A DNA stretch of 64,000 bases, from the NCBI GenBank assembly GCA_949318235.1, contig OX439136.1:760681-824680 (forward strand). The letters are read 5' to 3'. This document shows positions 22,319 through 35,380 of the stretch, piece after piece. The notes under the pieces were generated by a model, which was given only the letters and a program-made list of their open reading frames with translations, made no database searches and had not been told where the DNA came from. The stretch is from Ecdyonurus torrentis (lineage: Eukaryota; Arthropoda; Insecta; Ephemeroptera; Heptageniidae). The translations under genes and the position numbers were made by a program. Numbering within the stretch: position 1 is the stretch's first letter; each line of letters begins with the position of its first letter.

Positions 22319-22862
22319 ATTTTTTACACTTCAGCGATTCAATGCCCTCTAAAAAGTGCCTACTACGCCCCTCTAGAAGAACCTTTCGTTATTTTTACGT
22401 TCTTCTTCTGCAAGCGTATCCAGGTTTTAACGCGCGAATTTCAAAATTAACATTACATTAACATTAATTTTGAAATTCACGCGTTAAAAGCTGAATACGC
22501 TTGCAGAAGAGGAACGCCAAAATGACAAAAGTGTCTTATAGGGGGGTGTAGTAGGCCCTTTTTAGAAGGTAATTAATCGCTAAAATGTAATTAATAAAGG
22601 TAAATATTGACTTCAATAAAATCTACTATTTATACTCTTTCTAAAATTGTGCTCAAAACATCTGAGATCTTAATTTTATGGAAACTTTCTAATTCAAACT
22701 GTTAAATCATCAATGCTCTCCAAAATATTGCAAAGTATTTTTAAACTGGCAAAATGTGCTATTTTTCTATACCGTCCAATATTATTTGGTACTCACTTAT
22801 GACGTCGACTTTAACATGAATGAAACCATTCAATTCATAAGTAATTAGTTTGTGTAGTAGCA

Positions 22863-23334
22863 ATGAGGAAGACTAATGATTTTTGGGACAGTATTTGAGC
22901 ACATTTTTAGAAAGAGCATAATTAGTAGATTCTATTGACATCAATATTTACCTTTATTACTTAAATTTCAGCGATTAATTAATGATTTAAAAGTGGCGGC
23001 CACGCCCCCAAGAAGCCTGTGCCGTTAGTCATTTGTTTGAATTTGCAGCGCAGTCTGATCTTCTTCTGCAAATTTGGATACGAGATTTTAAATTTTACGC
23101 GAATTTTTAAAATCTCGTATCCAAATTTGCAGAAGAAGATCAGACTCCGCTGCAAATTCAAACAAATGACTAACGGCACAGGCTTCTTGGGGGCGTGGCT
23201 GCCACTTTTAAATCATTAATTAATCGCTGAAATTTAATTAATAAAGGTAAATATTGATGTCAATAGAATCTACTAATTATGCTCTTTCTAAAAATGTGCT
23301 CAAATACTGTCCCAAAAATCATTAGTCTTCCTCA
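22863..23334. mobile_element. Family G foldback, copy 2, near-perfect
   Basis: 472 bp with arms of about 225 bp, almost identical in inverted orientation around 23099. Ends are gactaatgatttttgggac and its complement. Because the arms mirror each other, both strands show the same short peptide, which is not a gene. Half of another copy is at 55025-55125. Confidence 0.85.
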
Positions 23335-23522
23335 TTATGGCACTAACAGTAATTAGCTTTTACAATGAATGATAAAAATGTTATTAAAAAAATGCAGTAA
23401 AAATGTGGAAATACAGAACTTGTAATAATTTAATTGAAAAAAGGAAATGATGTTGGATGGCCGGACAATGAAAGATAGAAAAAGCAGATAAGATATATAC
23501 TAGAACAATAGTTGATTTATAC

Positions 23523-23793
<271 letters not shown>

Positions 23794-23794
23794 G

Positions 23795-23985
23795 GCCGCG
23801 CCCAAAGGGCGTATTTGCATTTGGCTTATTTCGATGCTGCGCGAGCACATCCGCCATAAGCTTAACATGTAAAACTTAGTGCAAGTACGCCCTTTGTGGT
23901 TCTGGACAAAAATGCAAGTACGCCTTTTGTAAAACGACCTTGAAATGCAAGTACGCCCTTTAGTCGCGGCTACGACAATATAGAT
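23795..23985. repeat. GCAAGTACGCCCTTT repeat block
   Basis: Three direct copies of gcaagtacgcc(c/t)ttt(t) about 40-45 bp apart, and one inverted copy (aaagggcgtatttgcat) at the left edge. Next to a TA array, it could be a small mobile element whose other end I cannot define. Confidence 0.5.
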
Positions 23986-24307
23986 AACAGCTGTCTTGCA
24001 CAAAAGTCAGCGTGAAAATTTAAATTAGTTGTTTCCTTCTAAATTAAGTTTTCACTATCAGTAAAACATTTTACTCAAATGTGTCCGCAAACTTTGACAA
24101 TTTTTTATTTAATCATTCAATATCAAAAGTTTTGACAAAACTGTAAAATTTATTTATTTTTTATTTATTTATTTTTTTTTTTGAGATTTTGAGATTTTTT
24201 AATTAAAATAAATCCTGAAATTTAAAAGAGTATATAATATTAGCATGCATTTAAACATGATAAGTAATAATTATAAATATTTCTTGTACGAAATCTTTTA
24301 AAAGTAC

Positions 24308-24640
24308 ACTCTAAAAATGCACGTTGAAAAGCTTGTCCACAGTTTTGCAATGCTTTAAGTATTGTAGATTAAACGGTTATGACGTCACTAAACGTTGACA
24401 ATCTAACAATAAAAGCATAAATGACGTCACAAGCGTTAGAATCACAATGGAATAAACGTTTTACTTGGTCGTTACAAATCTACGCTTTTTCTATTTAATA
24501 CAAACGCTCGTGACGTCACTAACGTTTTTTTTTTATTATTGAAATATCAACGTTTAGTGACGTCATAACCGTTGATTACACAATACTTAAAGCATTGCAA
24601 AACTGTGAACAAGATTTTTAACGGTTATATTTTAGAATGG
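24308..24640. mobile_element. Family C CRE-rich MITE, copy 2
   Basis: Inverted ends around actctaaaa and aagcttgt(c)cacagttttgc / gcaaaactgtgaacaag. It has four TGACGTCA sites (about 24379, 24421, 24511, 24559), each inside gttatgacgtcactaaacg or gtgacgtcactaacg contexts. This is the most complete copy. Confidence 0.85.
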
Positions 24641-24644
24641 CGTA

Positions 24645-24904
24645 TGGATATATAAACAGGATAGGAAGCTATTGTTGAAAAAAAACGATCCCTTAATGAT
24701 GTAATTCAAATTTTTGCCGCAACAATGCAAGAATACAAAATTACGTATAAAAGTGGCGCTGTTATCTGTGTGTGAATTTTAAAATTCACACACAGATTAC
24801 AGCGCCACTTACATTTTACATGTTGATTGTTGCGGTGAAAATTTGAACTACATCAACAAGGGTTTGTTTTTAGTATAGGGCAATAACACAGGAGCTCACG
24901 ACCC
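24645..24904 (+). mobile_element. Family D foldback, copy 2
   Basis: Nearly identical to 4723-4977, with the same central palindrome. It sits between two family C pieces. Confidence 0.85.
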
Positions 24905-25042
24905 TGATTTCAACGCTTGTGACGTCACTAACGTTTTTGTAATTAAAATATCAACGTTTAGTGACGTCATAACCGTTGATTACACGATACTTAAGCTTTG
25001 TAAAACTGCGTACAATCTTTTCTAAGTGAGATTTTAGTGTGT
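24905..25042. mobile_element. Family C MITE, right half
   Basis: caacgcttgtgacgtcacta through aaccgttgattacacgatac. Two TGACGTCA sites. The left half is missing. Confidence 0.75.
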
Positions 25043-25071
25043 CTTTATACTGATATATGAGGCGCACTCAC

Positions 25072-25183
25072 CTTTCTCCTTCTGATATTGCTTAGCGATA
25101 CACTGCACTTCAGATAAAGTATTTATTGAAGCCGGCATCATACCATAGGCGCAACACTCGCTCCAAATGTGGGCATAACGTAC
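25072..25183 (-). CDS. CTLD exon B1 (N-terminal half, module 1)
   Basis: Exon of 112 bp (37 codons plus 1 nt), entering in phase 0 and leaving in phase 1. The acceptor is ggttttttttAG (25184-25185) and the donor GTGAGT (25066-25071), both strong. The peptide reads YAHIWSECCAYGMMPASINT and then EVQCIAKQYQKEK, clearly paralogous to exon B2 (W-x-E-C-C-x-x-G-M-x-P-A). Joined to C1 it gives a continuous CTLD frame. A family R-like foldback rich in cttaag starts 36 bp upstream of the exon. Confidence 0.8.
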
Positions 25184-25218
25184 CTAAAAAAAACCCTCAT
25201 ATTAAAGTCCTTGTAAAC

Positions 25219-25621
25219 TAAAGCCTCGTTCACAATGGACTTTTTCTAAGTTTTCTTAAGTGAAAATGCTAATTTTTTCCACTTAAGAACGATTGGTGTT
25301 CACAATGAAACTATTGTTGCACTTAAGAATTTTCTTAATTAGTTTCACTTAACAATTTTTTTTCTTAATTTTTCTTAAGTAGCTAATTAGAAGAATTATT
25401 TGAATTTACGTAAGAATCAAACCATTGTTGATTCTTACGTAAATTCAAATAATTCTTCTAATTAGCTACTTAAGAAAAATTAAGAAAAAAAAATTGTGAA
25501 GTGAAAGTTCTACGTAAAAAATTAAGAAAAAAATTTGTTAATTGGAAATCAAACTTTTTTCTTAATTTAAAAAAATTAGCGTTTTCACTTTAGAAAAGTC
25601 CATTGTGAACGAGGCTTTACT
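25219..25621. mobile_element. 400-bp foldback with taaagcctcgttcac ends
   Basis: taaagcctcgttcacaatgg pairs with ccattgtgaacgaggcttta. The arms are about 190 bp and full of cttaag/ttttcttaa motifs, meeting at accattgttgattc. This family occurs once here. It lies just upstream of exon B1 on the gene strand. Confidence 0.8.
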
Positions 25622-25966
25622 TTTTTATCATTTAGAATACTACATTGATAATTACCATACCTTATTATCTATGAATTAGACACTTAACATGTTGATTTTG
25701 TATTTATTTTTATTTTGACGGTTATTTCACGTATCTGACGTCACAAATATACCACCACTTATCACAGTCACCGCTCTGGTCACATGATAAATTAAAGCCC
25801 CTCCCTTAAGTTCTTTACCCCTATCACGGCCCCATCGGTACATTGTGACGTCAGATGTGTGAAAATAGAGTTAAAATAAAAATAAATACAAAATCAACGT
25901 GTTGGTGTCTAATTAATAGATAAAAGGTATGGTAATTATCAATCTAGTATTCTGAATGATAAAAAA
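25622..25966. mobile_element. Family F MITE, copy 2
   Basis: Ends match 11096-11434. Two TGACGTCA sites near 25737 and 25847. It directly abuts the preceding foldback. Confidence 0.8.
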
Positions 25967-26281
25967 GTAGATCTGTTAAAAACTCGAAAAAATTTTAGAC
26001 CGAGTTAAACACTTTTAGACCAGTTTTACTCTAAACTCGGTTTCAGCTTGAAAATAAGCTACAAAACTCGAAAATTAGCCAAATCCTAAAAATCAAGCAA
26101 AAAATAAAAAAAATCAAGGTTCGGTCTAAAGCTCGAACACGAGTTTTTCGAGCCCAAATACAAAAACTTATTTTTTAAAAATTATATAATTCTTATTTTA
26201 ATACTATATTCTTAAATTAAATATCATAAATCCTTTATTTTATTTTAAAATGATCAATTTTTTTTTTTTTTTTTGTTTTTT

Positions 26282-26670
26282 TTTTGCGCTTGCCATATTG
26301 TGTTATTGTGCTATGCACCAATCCCAGTCCCAGTCAAGACATTGTCTTATCAACAGGTAAGGACTTTCCAATTAATGAAAAAGCACACACGGGCCGGCCA
26401 AGGCCAAAGTTCACAGCCCGGCATTCGCCATGACAGCCTAGAGAAACCGTGGAAACATCTAGGCAGGCTGGTCGGTGCAATCACATAAATCATGCACTTC
26501 CTGAATACTGTGCGTCGTCATGGAATGAATGTAAACATACATCGTGCAACATGTTGTGCTCTCACACTTGACGTACGCACCCAGCAGTTGCTCGAACCTA
26601 TACTCGGTGAGGAGTACACAGTTACGAGTCAGCTGCCTTCACCACTCGGACATACCAGCTCGATATAACA
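26282..26670 (-). mobile_element. tRNA-derived SINE, copy 1
   Basis: Read on the minus strand, the head has a pol III A-box-like tGTCCGAGTGGTGAAGG and, about 45 bp on, a B-box GGTTCGAGCAAC. The GTCCGAGTGG form points to a class II (Leu/Ser-type) tRNA ancestor. The body is followed by an A-rich tail (the T-run at 26260-26284). About 390 bp. Confidence 0.72.
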
Positions 26671-26849
26671 ATATTTTATATTTGGTGCGACAATGTGCAT
26701 TAAGTGATCGAGTGGTATTTTTTATGCAATTTGTTAATATGCAACGTCAAGTTTTGTATAAAATAGACCAATGTCTTATTGTTTTGCTTTTAATTTTTTT
26801 TATTATTATTATTATTTTGTATTTGATATTATACAGTAGGATTTTTTTA

Positions 26850-27051
26850 AAATGTGACAAAAGGATTTTGCCGAATATGCCGCGCGAATGAAATCGCTAG
26901 AAAATAATTGTCACAACAACAGTTAGGTGTGTCTACTGCTGTATTTCTCCGCCTTCCTGTATGATTGGTATAAAAATTATTATACTATGTGAGCACCAAA
27001 ATTTGCTTGCCTACTTGACCAGCCGTCTGGTGCACGCTAGCGCACACCTTT

Positions 27052-27086
<35 letters not shown>

Positions 27087-27211
27087 TGTCATTGCATGAT
27101 ATTTTTCTCGAGACAGGATAAGAGAGAGAGAGAAAGAAAAAAAAAACAATTACTAAAATTTGACAACCATAAAATATATAATCAATTTCAACATAAATAA
27201 ACAGTAATAAT

Positions 27212-27267
<56 letters not shown>

Positions 27268-27339
27268 TGATAGTTTGCTGTCTAGTTTGGTTTTGCATGA
27301 TACTCACACAGGAAGTGAGACAGCGAGCAGAGAGAGAGA

Positions 27340-27407
<68 letters not shown>

Positions 27408-27578
27408 CCAGACGGCTGGTCAAGCAAGGAAGCACAAATATTTTGGTGCTCACACATACGAGTGATGTAAGAAGGTGGAGAAATGCAGCAGTAGACACAC
27501 CTTACTGTTGTGACAATTATTTTCTAGCGATTTCATTCGCGCGGCATATTCAGCAAAATCCTTTGGTCCCATTTTAAA
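26850..27578. mobile_element. Family M hairpin element
   Basis: The arms begin gacaaaaggattttgccgaa and end with the complement. They contain gaaatcgctagaaaataatt, gtctactgctg and tttctccgcctt. The centre holds CT and GA runs (27057-27081, 27216-27260, 27330-27402) that pair across the hairpin. Four relatives form the chain at 34208-36809. Confidence 0.75.
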
Positions 27579-27921
27579 AAAATTGTACTGTACAATATTG
27601 CTGGCAGCACAATTAATATTACAATATTTACTCTTGTTTAAGATGTGTGTACAATGGCAACCTGGCAAAACTATTATAGCACCTTGATTATCAGGGAACA
27701 AAAAATTTTGGACCAATTTTAAATCAATATTTCGTCTATTTTGACGACTCGTTTACGGTCTCAACTCGAGCTGGCTCTTTTTTAAGCTGAAAACTTAAAA
27801 AAGCTCAAAACTAGGTTTGTTTGGTTACAAATCTAACATTCGAAAATTATGGACTTAGTTCGAGGTTATCTCGGGTTAAATTTACAGCTTTACTTTTATT
27901 ATATGAGAACTGACTAAAATA

Positions 27922-28216
27922 ACGTTGAAATAGCTTGTACAAAGTTTAACAATGCTTTAAGTATTGTGTAATCAACGGTTATGACGTCACTAAACGTTGA
28001 CAATCTAACGATAAAAACGTTAATGACGTCACAAGCGTTAGAATCACATTGGAATAAACGTTAAACTTGACTGTTACGATTTTTCTATTTAATCTCAACG
28101 CTTGTGACGTCACTAACGTTTTTATTGTTGAAATATCAACGTTTAGTGACGTCATAACCGTTGATTACACAATACTTAAAGCATTGCAAAACTGTGAACA
28201 AGATTTTCCACATGAG
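27922..28216. mobile_element. Family C CRE-rich MITE, copy 3
   Basis: Four TGACGTCA sites (about 27981, 28024, 28107, 28149). Ends are around tagcttgtacaaag and ctgtgaacaagatt. Confidence 0.85.
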
Positions 28217-28289
28217 GTTTTTTTAATGTAAATGTAAACGAAATGTACGAGCGGCCAACAATTAAGCACTCGCTTAATTAAATAATTAA

Positions 28290-28699
28290 TTAAGGGGTTA
28301 GGTGACCGACTGATATCTCGCAAACTAGGATGGTTCAGAATAATAATAATAACACAAAGTAAAGAAAAAATGTTACTTAAAAATTTAGATATGTCAAACA
28401 TGTGAAAACACGATCAAATATTTAAGCTATTACACTTTAAAGATAACATGTAAATGTGGAAATTTAAATTTGAGTGGGAAATTTTAGTCAAATTAGAAAC
28501 TTTTTTACAATTAAAAATATCATTAAGTTTTTTTTTTTCGGTATAAAAAACATATTTTAAATTTACTTTATTTTATTTGAAAATTATAGTATTTGTTTTA
28601 TGGGAATTAATTCAGGTACAATTTTTTTTTTTTTTTTTTTGGAAAATATAGTTCTTCTTTTATCAATTTCTGGTGCAAGTCGGTCCCCCACCACCTTAA
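28290..28699 (-). mobile_element. Family I TTAA MITE, copy 2 (inverted)
   Basis: ttaaggggttaggtgaccga at the left, gtcggtcccccaccaccttaa at the right, the reverse of 3482-3881. Confidence 0.8.
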
Positions 28700-28879
28700 T
28701 TAACTTACTTGGTTTTGTAGCAACAAGTACGTTTTATCTGCACAAGTTGAAATCTTGAGGTTTCCTGGTAGAAAGTCTGAAATTTCACCTGATTTTAGTA
28801 CCTTTTTTTTCTTAGCATCGTTATTTCAAATATTTGAGTCGGAAAATCAGGTACTGCGGGATTTGACTAAAAAAATGAG

Positions 28880-29290
28880 GAAGGTGAATTTTTTTAACCC
28901 CACTTTTTATGACATTTTTAAAAAGAGCGATAAAAGTTTTGGAGGTGTTTTTTTTAGAAAGATTGGAGCATGGGATTATTTTTAATTTTTTTTTTTTAAA
29001 TTGACCTAAAAAGCCTGAGACGTCATCAATCGGGAATTTATTTCGGAAAGTATTGACCGTAGAAGATTCAGTAGCCATTTTTTTTTTAAATCCTGAGGAT
29101 GAGCTAATTCATTAAACTGGTTACTGAACCTCGAACGATTAGTATTTGCCGAGAAAAAAGTGAACTGATGACATCAAAGATTTTCGAGGTCGATTTACAA
29201 AAATTAATTAAAAATACTTCGCATGCTTCAATCGTTCTAAAAAAAATATTACCTCAAAAAGTGTTAAAGCTCTTTCTAAAAATATAATAA
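28880..29290. mobile_element. Family K foldback, copy 1
   Basis: gattggagcatgggatt at the left and gcatgcttcaatcgttc at the right. The interior has ggttactgaacctcgaacg and a paired gtagaagattcagtagcc. Better preserved at 55125-55500. Confidence 0.6.
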
Positions 29291-29380
29291 ACTCAACAAC
29301 AAAATATATATTCAAATTCTTCATTGTCATGAAAGAAAATCTAAAAATTTACATGTTAATAATGTATCTTAAAAATTATA

Positions 29381-29415
<35 letters not shown>

Positions 29416-29444
29416 AGGTGTCACCATTATATATTTCAGACATG

Positions 29445-29700
29445 GTCGTGAGCTCCTATGTTATTGCCCTATATTAAAAACGAACCATTGTGGATGTAGT
29501 TTAAATTTTTACCGCAACAATCAACATGTAAAATGTAAGTGGCGCTGTAATCTGTGTGTGAATTTTAAAATTCACACACAGATTACCCAGCGCCACTTTT
29601 ATACGTAATTTTGTATCCTTGCATTGTTGCGGCGAAAATTTGAATTACATCATTAAGGGATCGTATTTTCTACAATAGCTTCCTATCCTGTTTATATATG
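29445..29700 (-). mobile_element. Family D foldback, copy 3 (inverted)
   Basis: tcgtgagctcctatgttatt at the left and ctgtttatatatgg at the right, with the same central palindrome. Confidence 0.8.
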
Positions 29701-29734
29701 GATGTATTTCAGGTTATAATTAAGAGCCCCTGTT

Positions 29735-30990
29735 ACATTGGATAATTATTTTCTCTCTTATCTGATGGTCAAGGATAATTAAACTTGTTATCATAGGTAG
29801 CTGTTACTGTTAACTTTCAAATGTCATCATAAAGTTTGCAAGTTTTATTTTAAAATTTGGAGATACAAGTTATCTATAGGTTGTATGCGGATGAAGTCAT
29901 ATATATTTAATGCACTTGGACGCCATACTGGAGTAGTGAATAACATGGCTCAGCATAGGACAAACTTTGTTTAAGCCTATTTTCTTTGGGAAATCTGTTA
30001 TTTTTGTTGTTATTTTTTATTGTTATTGTTATTTTTCTCACATACTTGAGATACTAATTCAACATATTTACAACATCAATGCTCTCACAAATATTGCATT
30101 GTGGTTTTAAACTGTCAAAAAGATTATTTTCCTATGCCACCCATGTTATTGAGTTATCCAACATGGCGTCGACTTTAACATGAATGCATAGACAATATAT
30201 ACAACACTTAAAATTAAAAGTTATTATTTTATATTATGCTGTCTTTTAGTAATTAATTTGTGCATTAGTATTTTGGAATATAACGACACTTCGTAGGAAT
30301 TATTTAAATTAAGGGTTGTATATATAAGGCTTGCATCTCCAAATTTAAAAAGAAAATTTGCAAACTTTATGATGCAATTTGAAAGTTAAAGCCATAGACC
30401 ACATAAAACAATATGTGTGCTTTTTAATGAATTAACACAAAATGGGATCTTCAAAACTGATGACAATTTTTACCAGAATGTTAATGTAGCCTCACGAGAG
30501 AGCGTGAAAATACTGTAAAGTATGCAATTTGCGTGACTATTCATGTTTATGACGTCAGAAACATGCAAAAATTAGTATTAAAATGTTGTGCAGGCTGCAT
30601 AAATCAAATTTTCTGATCACTGCTACGGGGCTGCTGTTGGGTTTTGAGACAAACTAAAGTTATTTATTTAAATCCCATCTAATTTTTTGTAATATAAATG
30701 CTTTTGTTTTTCTCTGGTCTATTCCTTTAATATAGTAACATCTACCTATAATAAAATTTTCAGAACCCTTGACCATCAGATAAGAGAAAATGATTATTGA
30801 AAATAACATGGGCTCTTATGAAAAACTTCAAAATATTATAATTCAAAATGGAGCATTGTGAACTCTCAAAATTTTAAAAAATTTAAAAATACCTTATCCT
30901 AATGTCGGGAAATTGTTTAGAATTTTATTTTTCTTTACAATTTTTTAGTCAAATCCCGCAGTAGGTGATTTAGCACCTTAAGAAATAAAC
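29735..30990. mobile_element. Family J repeats with nested B and A MITEs
   Basis: Family J pieces at 29735-29885 (forward) and 30335-30990 (inverted) flank a family B MITE (29880-30195). The inverted piece is opened at TTAA by a family A MITE (30386-30730). At least three insertion events can be ordered. Confidence 0.6.
30386..30730 (-). mobile_element. Family A TTAA MITE, copy 4 (inverted, nested)
   Basis: ttaaagccatagaccacata at the left and tctggtctattcctttaa at the right, with central tgacgtcaga. It sits inside family J sequence, which resumes directly on each side. Confidence 0.85.
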
Positions 30991-31132
30991 ACTTACTGTA
31001 TGGCTTAAAGTCATTCTAAATCAAACAGCAAAAAAAAATAAATATCGTTAAAAAATTAGTTAATTAATCAATAAATAACATTAATTTACTAAAATGGAAT
31101 TTCTAATTTAAAACTACAAAATGTATAAAATA

Positions 31133-31395
31133 TTCACTCTAAAACTGCACGTTCAAATGTTTGTACCCAGTTTCACAAAGCTTTAAGTATTGTGTAATCA
31201 ACGGTTATGACGTCACTAAACTAACTGACGTTGACAATCTAACGATAAAAACGTAAATGACGTCACAAGCTTTAGAATCACAATGGAATAAACGTTAAAT
31301 TTGGCCGTTACAAATCTAAGATTTTTCTATCTAGTCCCAACGCTTGTGACGTTATAACCGTTGATTACACAATACTTAAAGCTTTTCAACGAGTA
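31133..31395. mobile_element. Family C CRE-rich MITE, copy 4 (internal deletion)
   Basis: tcactctaaaactgcacg at the left and ttacacaatacttaaagc at the right. Two TGACGTCA sites remain. The third is gone by deletion between gtgacg and taaccg. Confidence 0.75.
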
Positions 31396-31423
31396 TATAT
31401 ACTTATGTATACATATATGTATG

Positions 31424-31598
<175 letters not shown>

Positions 31599-31708
31599 TG
31601 AGAGAGAGTGAGAAGTTGCAAAAGAAAAGTTGCCAAAAATGAAAAAAGACTAAAAATAGTCTGCAAAAAAGTGAAAATATAAAAGATATAATAGTCTCTT
31701 ATAAATAT

Positions 31709-32230
31709 ACAGGGTGTTTATAAAAATTGCTAAATTTTGAAATAAAAATGCAAAGATGTTGCGTGAGTGCAGATAGCAAAGTATGAAGCTAAAGAATGAG
31801 ATGTTTCAAAACTTTGAATAAATATATCGTAGCTTCGAAATTCTGCTCGCTACAGGCAAACCAAAAAAAAAATCCCCTTTTTTTTTCCAAAAAGTGGATG
31901 ACAAAAATTAATTTTTCCTTTTTTTTTTTAATAAGGAGAGTCAAAATGATTGTTTGACATACAAAAAAACTATATGTGAGGACGATGGGGATGGCGTGAC
32001 AATGTTCTGGGCCACTAATTAACATAATTTACCACGTGAAATATCCATAAGGATATTTTTGATCAAAACTTTCATTCGATTCATCCTTAATTTAAAAGAA
32101 ATAATTTTTTTTTTCACCCGCATTTTGGAAAAAAGAATCAAATTTTTGTTTTCATTTGCCTTTTGCTGGGAGTAAAATACTCGCAAAAAAGTCTTTTTTA
32201 AATTTGGTAAAAATATTCTAAATCTTGTGA
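31709..32230. other. Mariner-like terminus followed by AT-rich sequence
   Basis: atacagggtgtttataaaaa at 31709 matches the terminus seen at 18254, suggesting the edge of a related element. No matching right end or transposase frame is visible. Confidence 0.35.
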
Positions 32231-32283
32231 TTCGTGGATATCTTTACAAAAACGTGAAAACTCTCAAAACTGACAATAGTCTG

Positions 32284-33048
<765 letters not shown>

Positions 33049-33095
33049 GGTAAATATTATAATATATAAAGACATAAATATATATATTAACTGAC

Positions 33096-33221
33096 ACCAT
33101 CAATGTCACAATAGGCATTGAGACATGCTAACACACCGCTGCGTCGCAAGTTAAAAATGGTTTCTTGTGAGTAGAGAAGTGACGAGTAGGCTCTGGTCAT
33201 TTTGAGGAAGCTTGCACGAAC
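33096..33221 (-). CDS. CTLD exon A1 (start of module 1)
   Basis: Exon of 126 bp, 42 codons, phase 0 at both ends. The acceptor is tgaccacAG (33222-33223) and the donor GTCAGT (33090-33095), usable but not perfect. The peptide starts [16 protein letters not shown] and ends [12 protein letters not shown]. It aligns with exon A2, which supports a real exon despite the lack of a known domain here. Splicing to B1 keeps the frame. Upstream exons, including a signal peptide, are not identified. Confidence 0.6.
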
Positions 33222-33394
33222 CTGTGGTCAACAAAAATATTATTAATTTTAATTTATTTAATTAAATATAGTTAGCTGTTTTTTAATAGATGTAAAAAAA
33301 TAATTCTTTATTAATTATGATGATTTTTATTTTATGATAATGGGTGATTTAAGGTGTTTTAACAATTCTGAAGCAAGAAATAAAAATATCAAAA

Positions 33395-33750
33395 CCCTCA
33401 ATTTAAGGCTTCTCTTCAGTTCACCTGTATCTCAAAATCTAAAAAGGAAAGTTCCTAATTTTTTGCTGCCATCTTAAGGTTAATTGTAATATCTACCTTT
33501 GATATAAATTTCAGAACCCGTGACCATCATATAAGAGAGAAATTAATTATTAAAATTGATATGGGCTCTTATGGGAATAAAACTTCAAAAAATAGTAATT
33601 CACAATCTAACATTGTGACCCCCCAAATTTTTTAGAATTTTTAAGTTATCTTACCCTAATCTATCACTGTGATTAAATTTTAGATTTTTCCTCCTTTACA
33701 ACTTTTTAGTCAAATCCCGCAGTGGCTGATTTTTGGCCTTAACATTAAAG
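33395..33750 (-). mobile_element. Family J repeat, copy 4 (inverted)
   Basis: Carries cagaacccgtgaccatcata and agtcaaatcccgcagtggct, the reverse of 18419-18740. Confidence 0.7.
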
Positions 33751-33829
33751 CCCTATACCAGGCCAAAATTAACATAAAACTAATGATGAACCTTGCCAGT
33801 GCCATGTCCTTATTATGTAAAGTTGTCTA

Positions 33830-34145
33830 TTAAAGGCGTAGAACACTTTGAACAACAAATTATATAATATCTAAACAAATCTGAAAATCAATGTTGTTTT
33901 GGCTGGAGTCATTGATTTCTTACTTATTTTCCAGTTATAAAATGCCGCTGAAGGTCGCTGACGTCACAGATCTTCTGGTCAACGCGCGCGTAAACTGGGT
34001 TAGTTATGACGTCAGTGACTGCCAGTGTCATTTAGTGAATGGAAAATAAATTTGAAATCAATGACTTTGTCCAAATCAACGTTGATTTGGTTTGTTAGGT
34101 TAGGATATTACGCAATTTTTTTGTTCAAAGTGTTCTACGCCTTTC
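33830..34145. mobile_element. Family E palindrome, copy 2
   Basis: ttaaaggcgtagaacacttt at the left and aaagtgttctacgccttt at the right. Two TGACGTCA sites near 33959 and 34009. Confidence 0.8.
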
Positions 34146-34207
34146 AGTGTTGAAAATGCCTTTTTCATATTCTGGAAATCCGTTTCCTTGTTATTATATA
34201 GGGATAA

Positions 34208-34867
34208 TGTACAGTACAGAGCAGCAAAAATGTTAACAAAGGATATGCCGCTCCAATGAGGTATCTGGACAGAAATTGTCATCACTACAGCAAGGTGTGT
34301 CCACTGCCGCAATTCACCGCCTTCTTGTGCAGTCACTTGTCTATAAAACAACCAAAAGATGCATGCCTCCTGGATGGGCAGTCTCGTGCACACCTTCTCT
34401 CTCTTTTTGTTCTCGCTGCCTGTATCGAGAAAATATCATACACAAACAAACTGAAGACAGCAAAATAACAACTCCACCTCTCTCTCTCTCTCTCTCTCTC
34501 GTTCTCTCTGTCTAAAATTCATACTAATACTATATTATAGGAAAAACAGTGCGTGAGTGTGAGCGCACAACACGATCAACTAGGAGAGCGAGAGAGGTGG
34601 AGTTGATTTTTTGCTGTCTTCAGTTTGTTTGTGTATGATATTTTCTCGATACAGGCAGCGAGAACAAAAAGAGAGAGAAGGTGTGCACGAGACTGCCCAT
34701 CCAGGAGGCATGCATCTTTTGGTTATTTCATAGACAAGTGACTGCACAAGAAGGCGGTGAATTGCGGCAGTGGACACACCTTGCTGTAGTGATGACAGTA
34801 ACTGTCCAGATACCTCATTGGAGCGGCATATCCTTTGTTAACATTTTTGCTGCTCTGTACTGTACAC
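34208..34867. mobile_element. Family M hairpin chain, unit 1
   Basis: tgtacagtacagagcagc at the left pairs with gctgctctgtactgtaca at the right. The arms are about 310 bp and highly similar, with a CT run at 34484 and agcgagagagg at the other side of the centre. They contain gtgtccactgccgcaattca and ccaatgaggtatctgg. Confidence 0.85.
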
Positions 34868-35122
34868 TGCAATTGTTATAAAATGGGACAAAAGAATTTT
34901 GTCGAATATGCCACGCGAATGAAATCGCTAGAAAATAAATGTCACAACAACAGTTAGGGGTGTCTACTGCTGCATTTCTCCGCCTTCCTATATCATTGGT
35001 ATATGTGAGCACCAAAATTTGCTTGCTTCTGCTTGACCAGCCGTCTGGTGCACGCTAGCGCACACCTTTGCTCTCTCTCTCTCTCTCATCCTGTCTCGAG
35101 AAAAATATCATGCAATGACAGC

Positions 35123-35182
<60 letters not shown>

Positions 35183-35374
35183 GCACCAGACGGCTGGTCA
35201 AGCAAGCAAGCATAAATATTTTGGTGCTCACACATACGAGTGATGTAAGAAGGTGGAGAAATGCAGCAGTAGACACACCTTACTGTTGTGACAATTATTT
35301 TCTAGCGATTTCATTCGCGTGGCATATTCAGCAAAATCCTTTGGTCCCAGTTTATAACAATTGTAGTGTACAAT
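34868..35374. mobile_element. Family M hairpin chain, unit 2
   Basis: gggacaaaagaattttgtcg pairs with the complement ending near 35350. The (GA)n centre is at 35120-35180. Arms carry gaaatcgctagaaaataa and gtctggtgcac. It is the closest match to the solitary hairpin at 26850-27578. Confidence 0.85.
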
Positions 35375-35380
35375 TCTAGT

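Larger units (their letters stand above)
21236..22650. mobile_element. Family G foldback, copy 1 (interrupted)
   Basis: tttgagcacattttcagaaa at the left pairs with tttctaaaattgtgctcaaa at the right. Inner arms 22325-22450 and 22460-22575 form a hairpin (cttctgcaagcgtatcc / gaatacgcttgcagaag). Confidence 0.65.
21052..22832 (+). mobile_element. Family B MITE split by nested insertions
   Basis: The left half (21052-21231, with catgacgtcattctgaat) and right half (about 22667-22832, atgacgtcgactttaacatg) are one family B copy. It is opened by a family G foldback, which in turn is opened by a family O element and a LINE fragment: at least three layers. Confidence 0.6.
25971..27893. mobile_element. 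Family O element, copy 2, with nested SINE and hairpin
   Basis: tagatctgttaaaaactcg at the left and ttaaatttacagcttta at the right resemble the ends of the family O element at 21298-21813. The interior is occupied by a SINE (26282-26670) and a family M hairpin (26850-27578). Confidence 0.55.

Noticed and set aside
22979..23219. The same 66-residue peptide on both strands
   Set aside because: It is the expected mirror effect of a near-perfect palindrome (family G).
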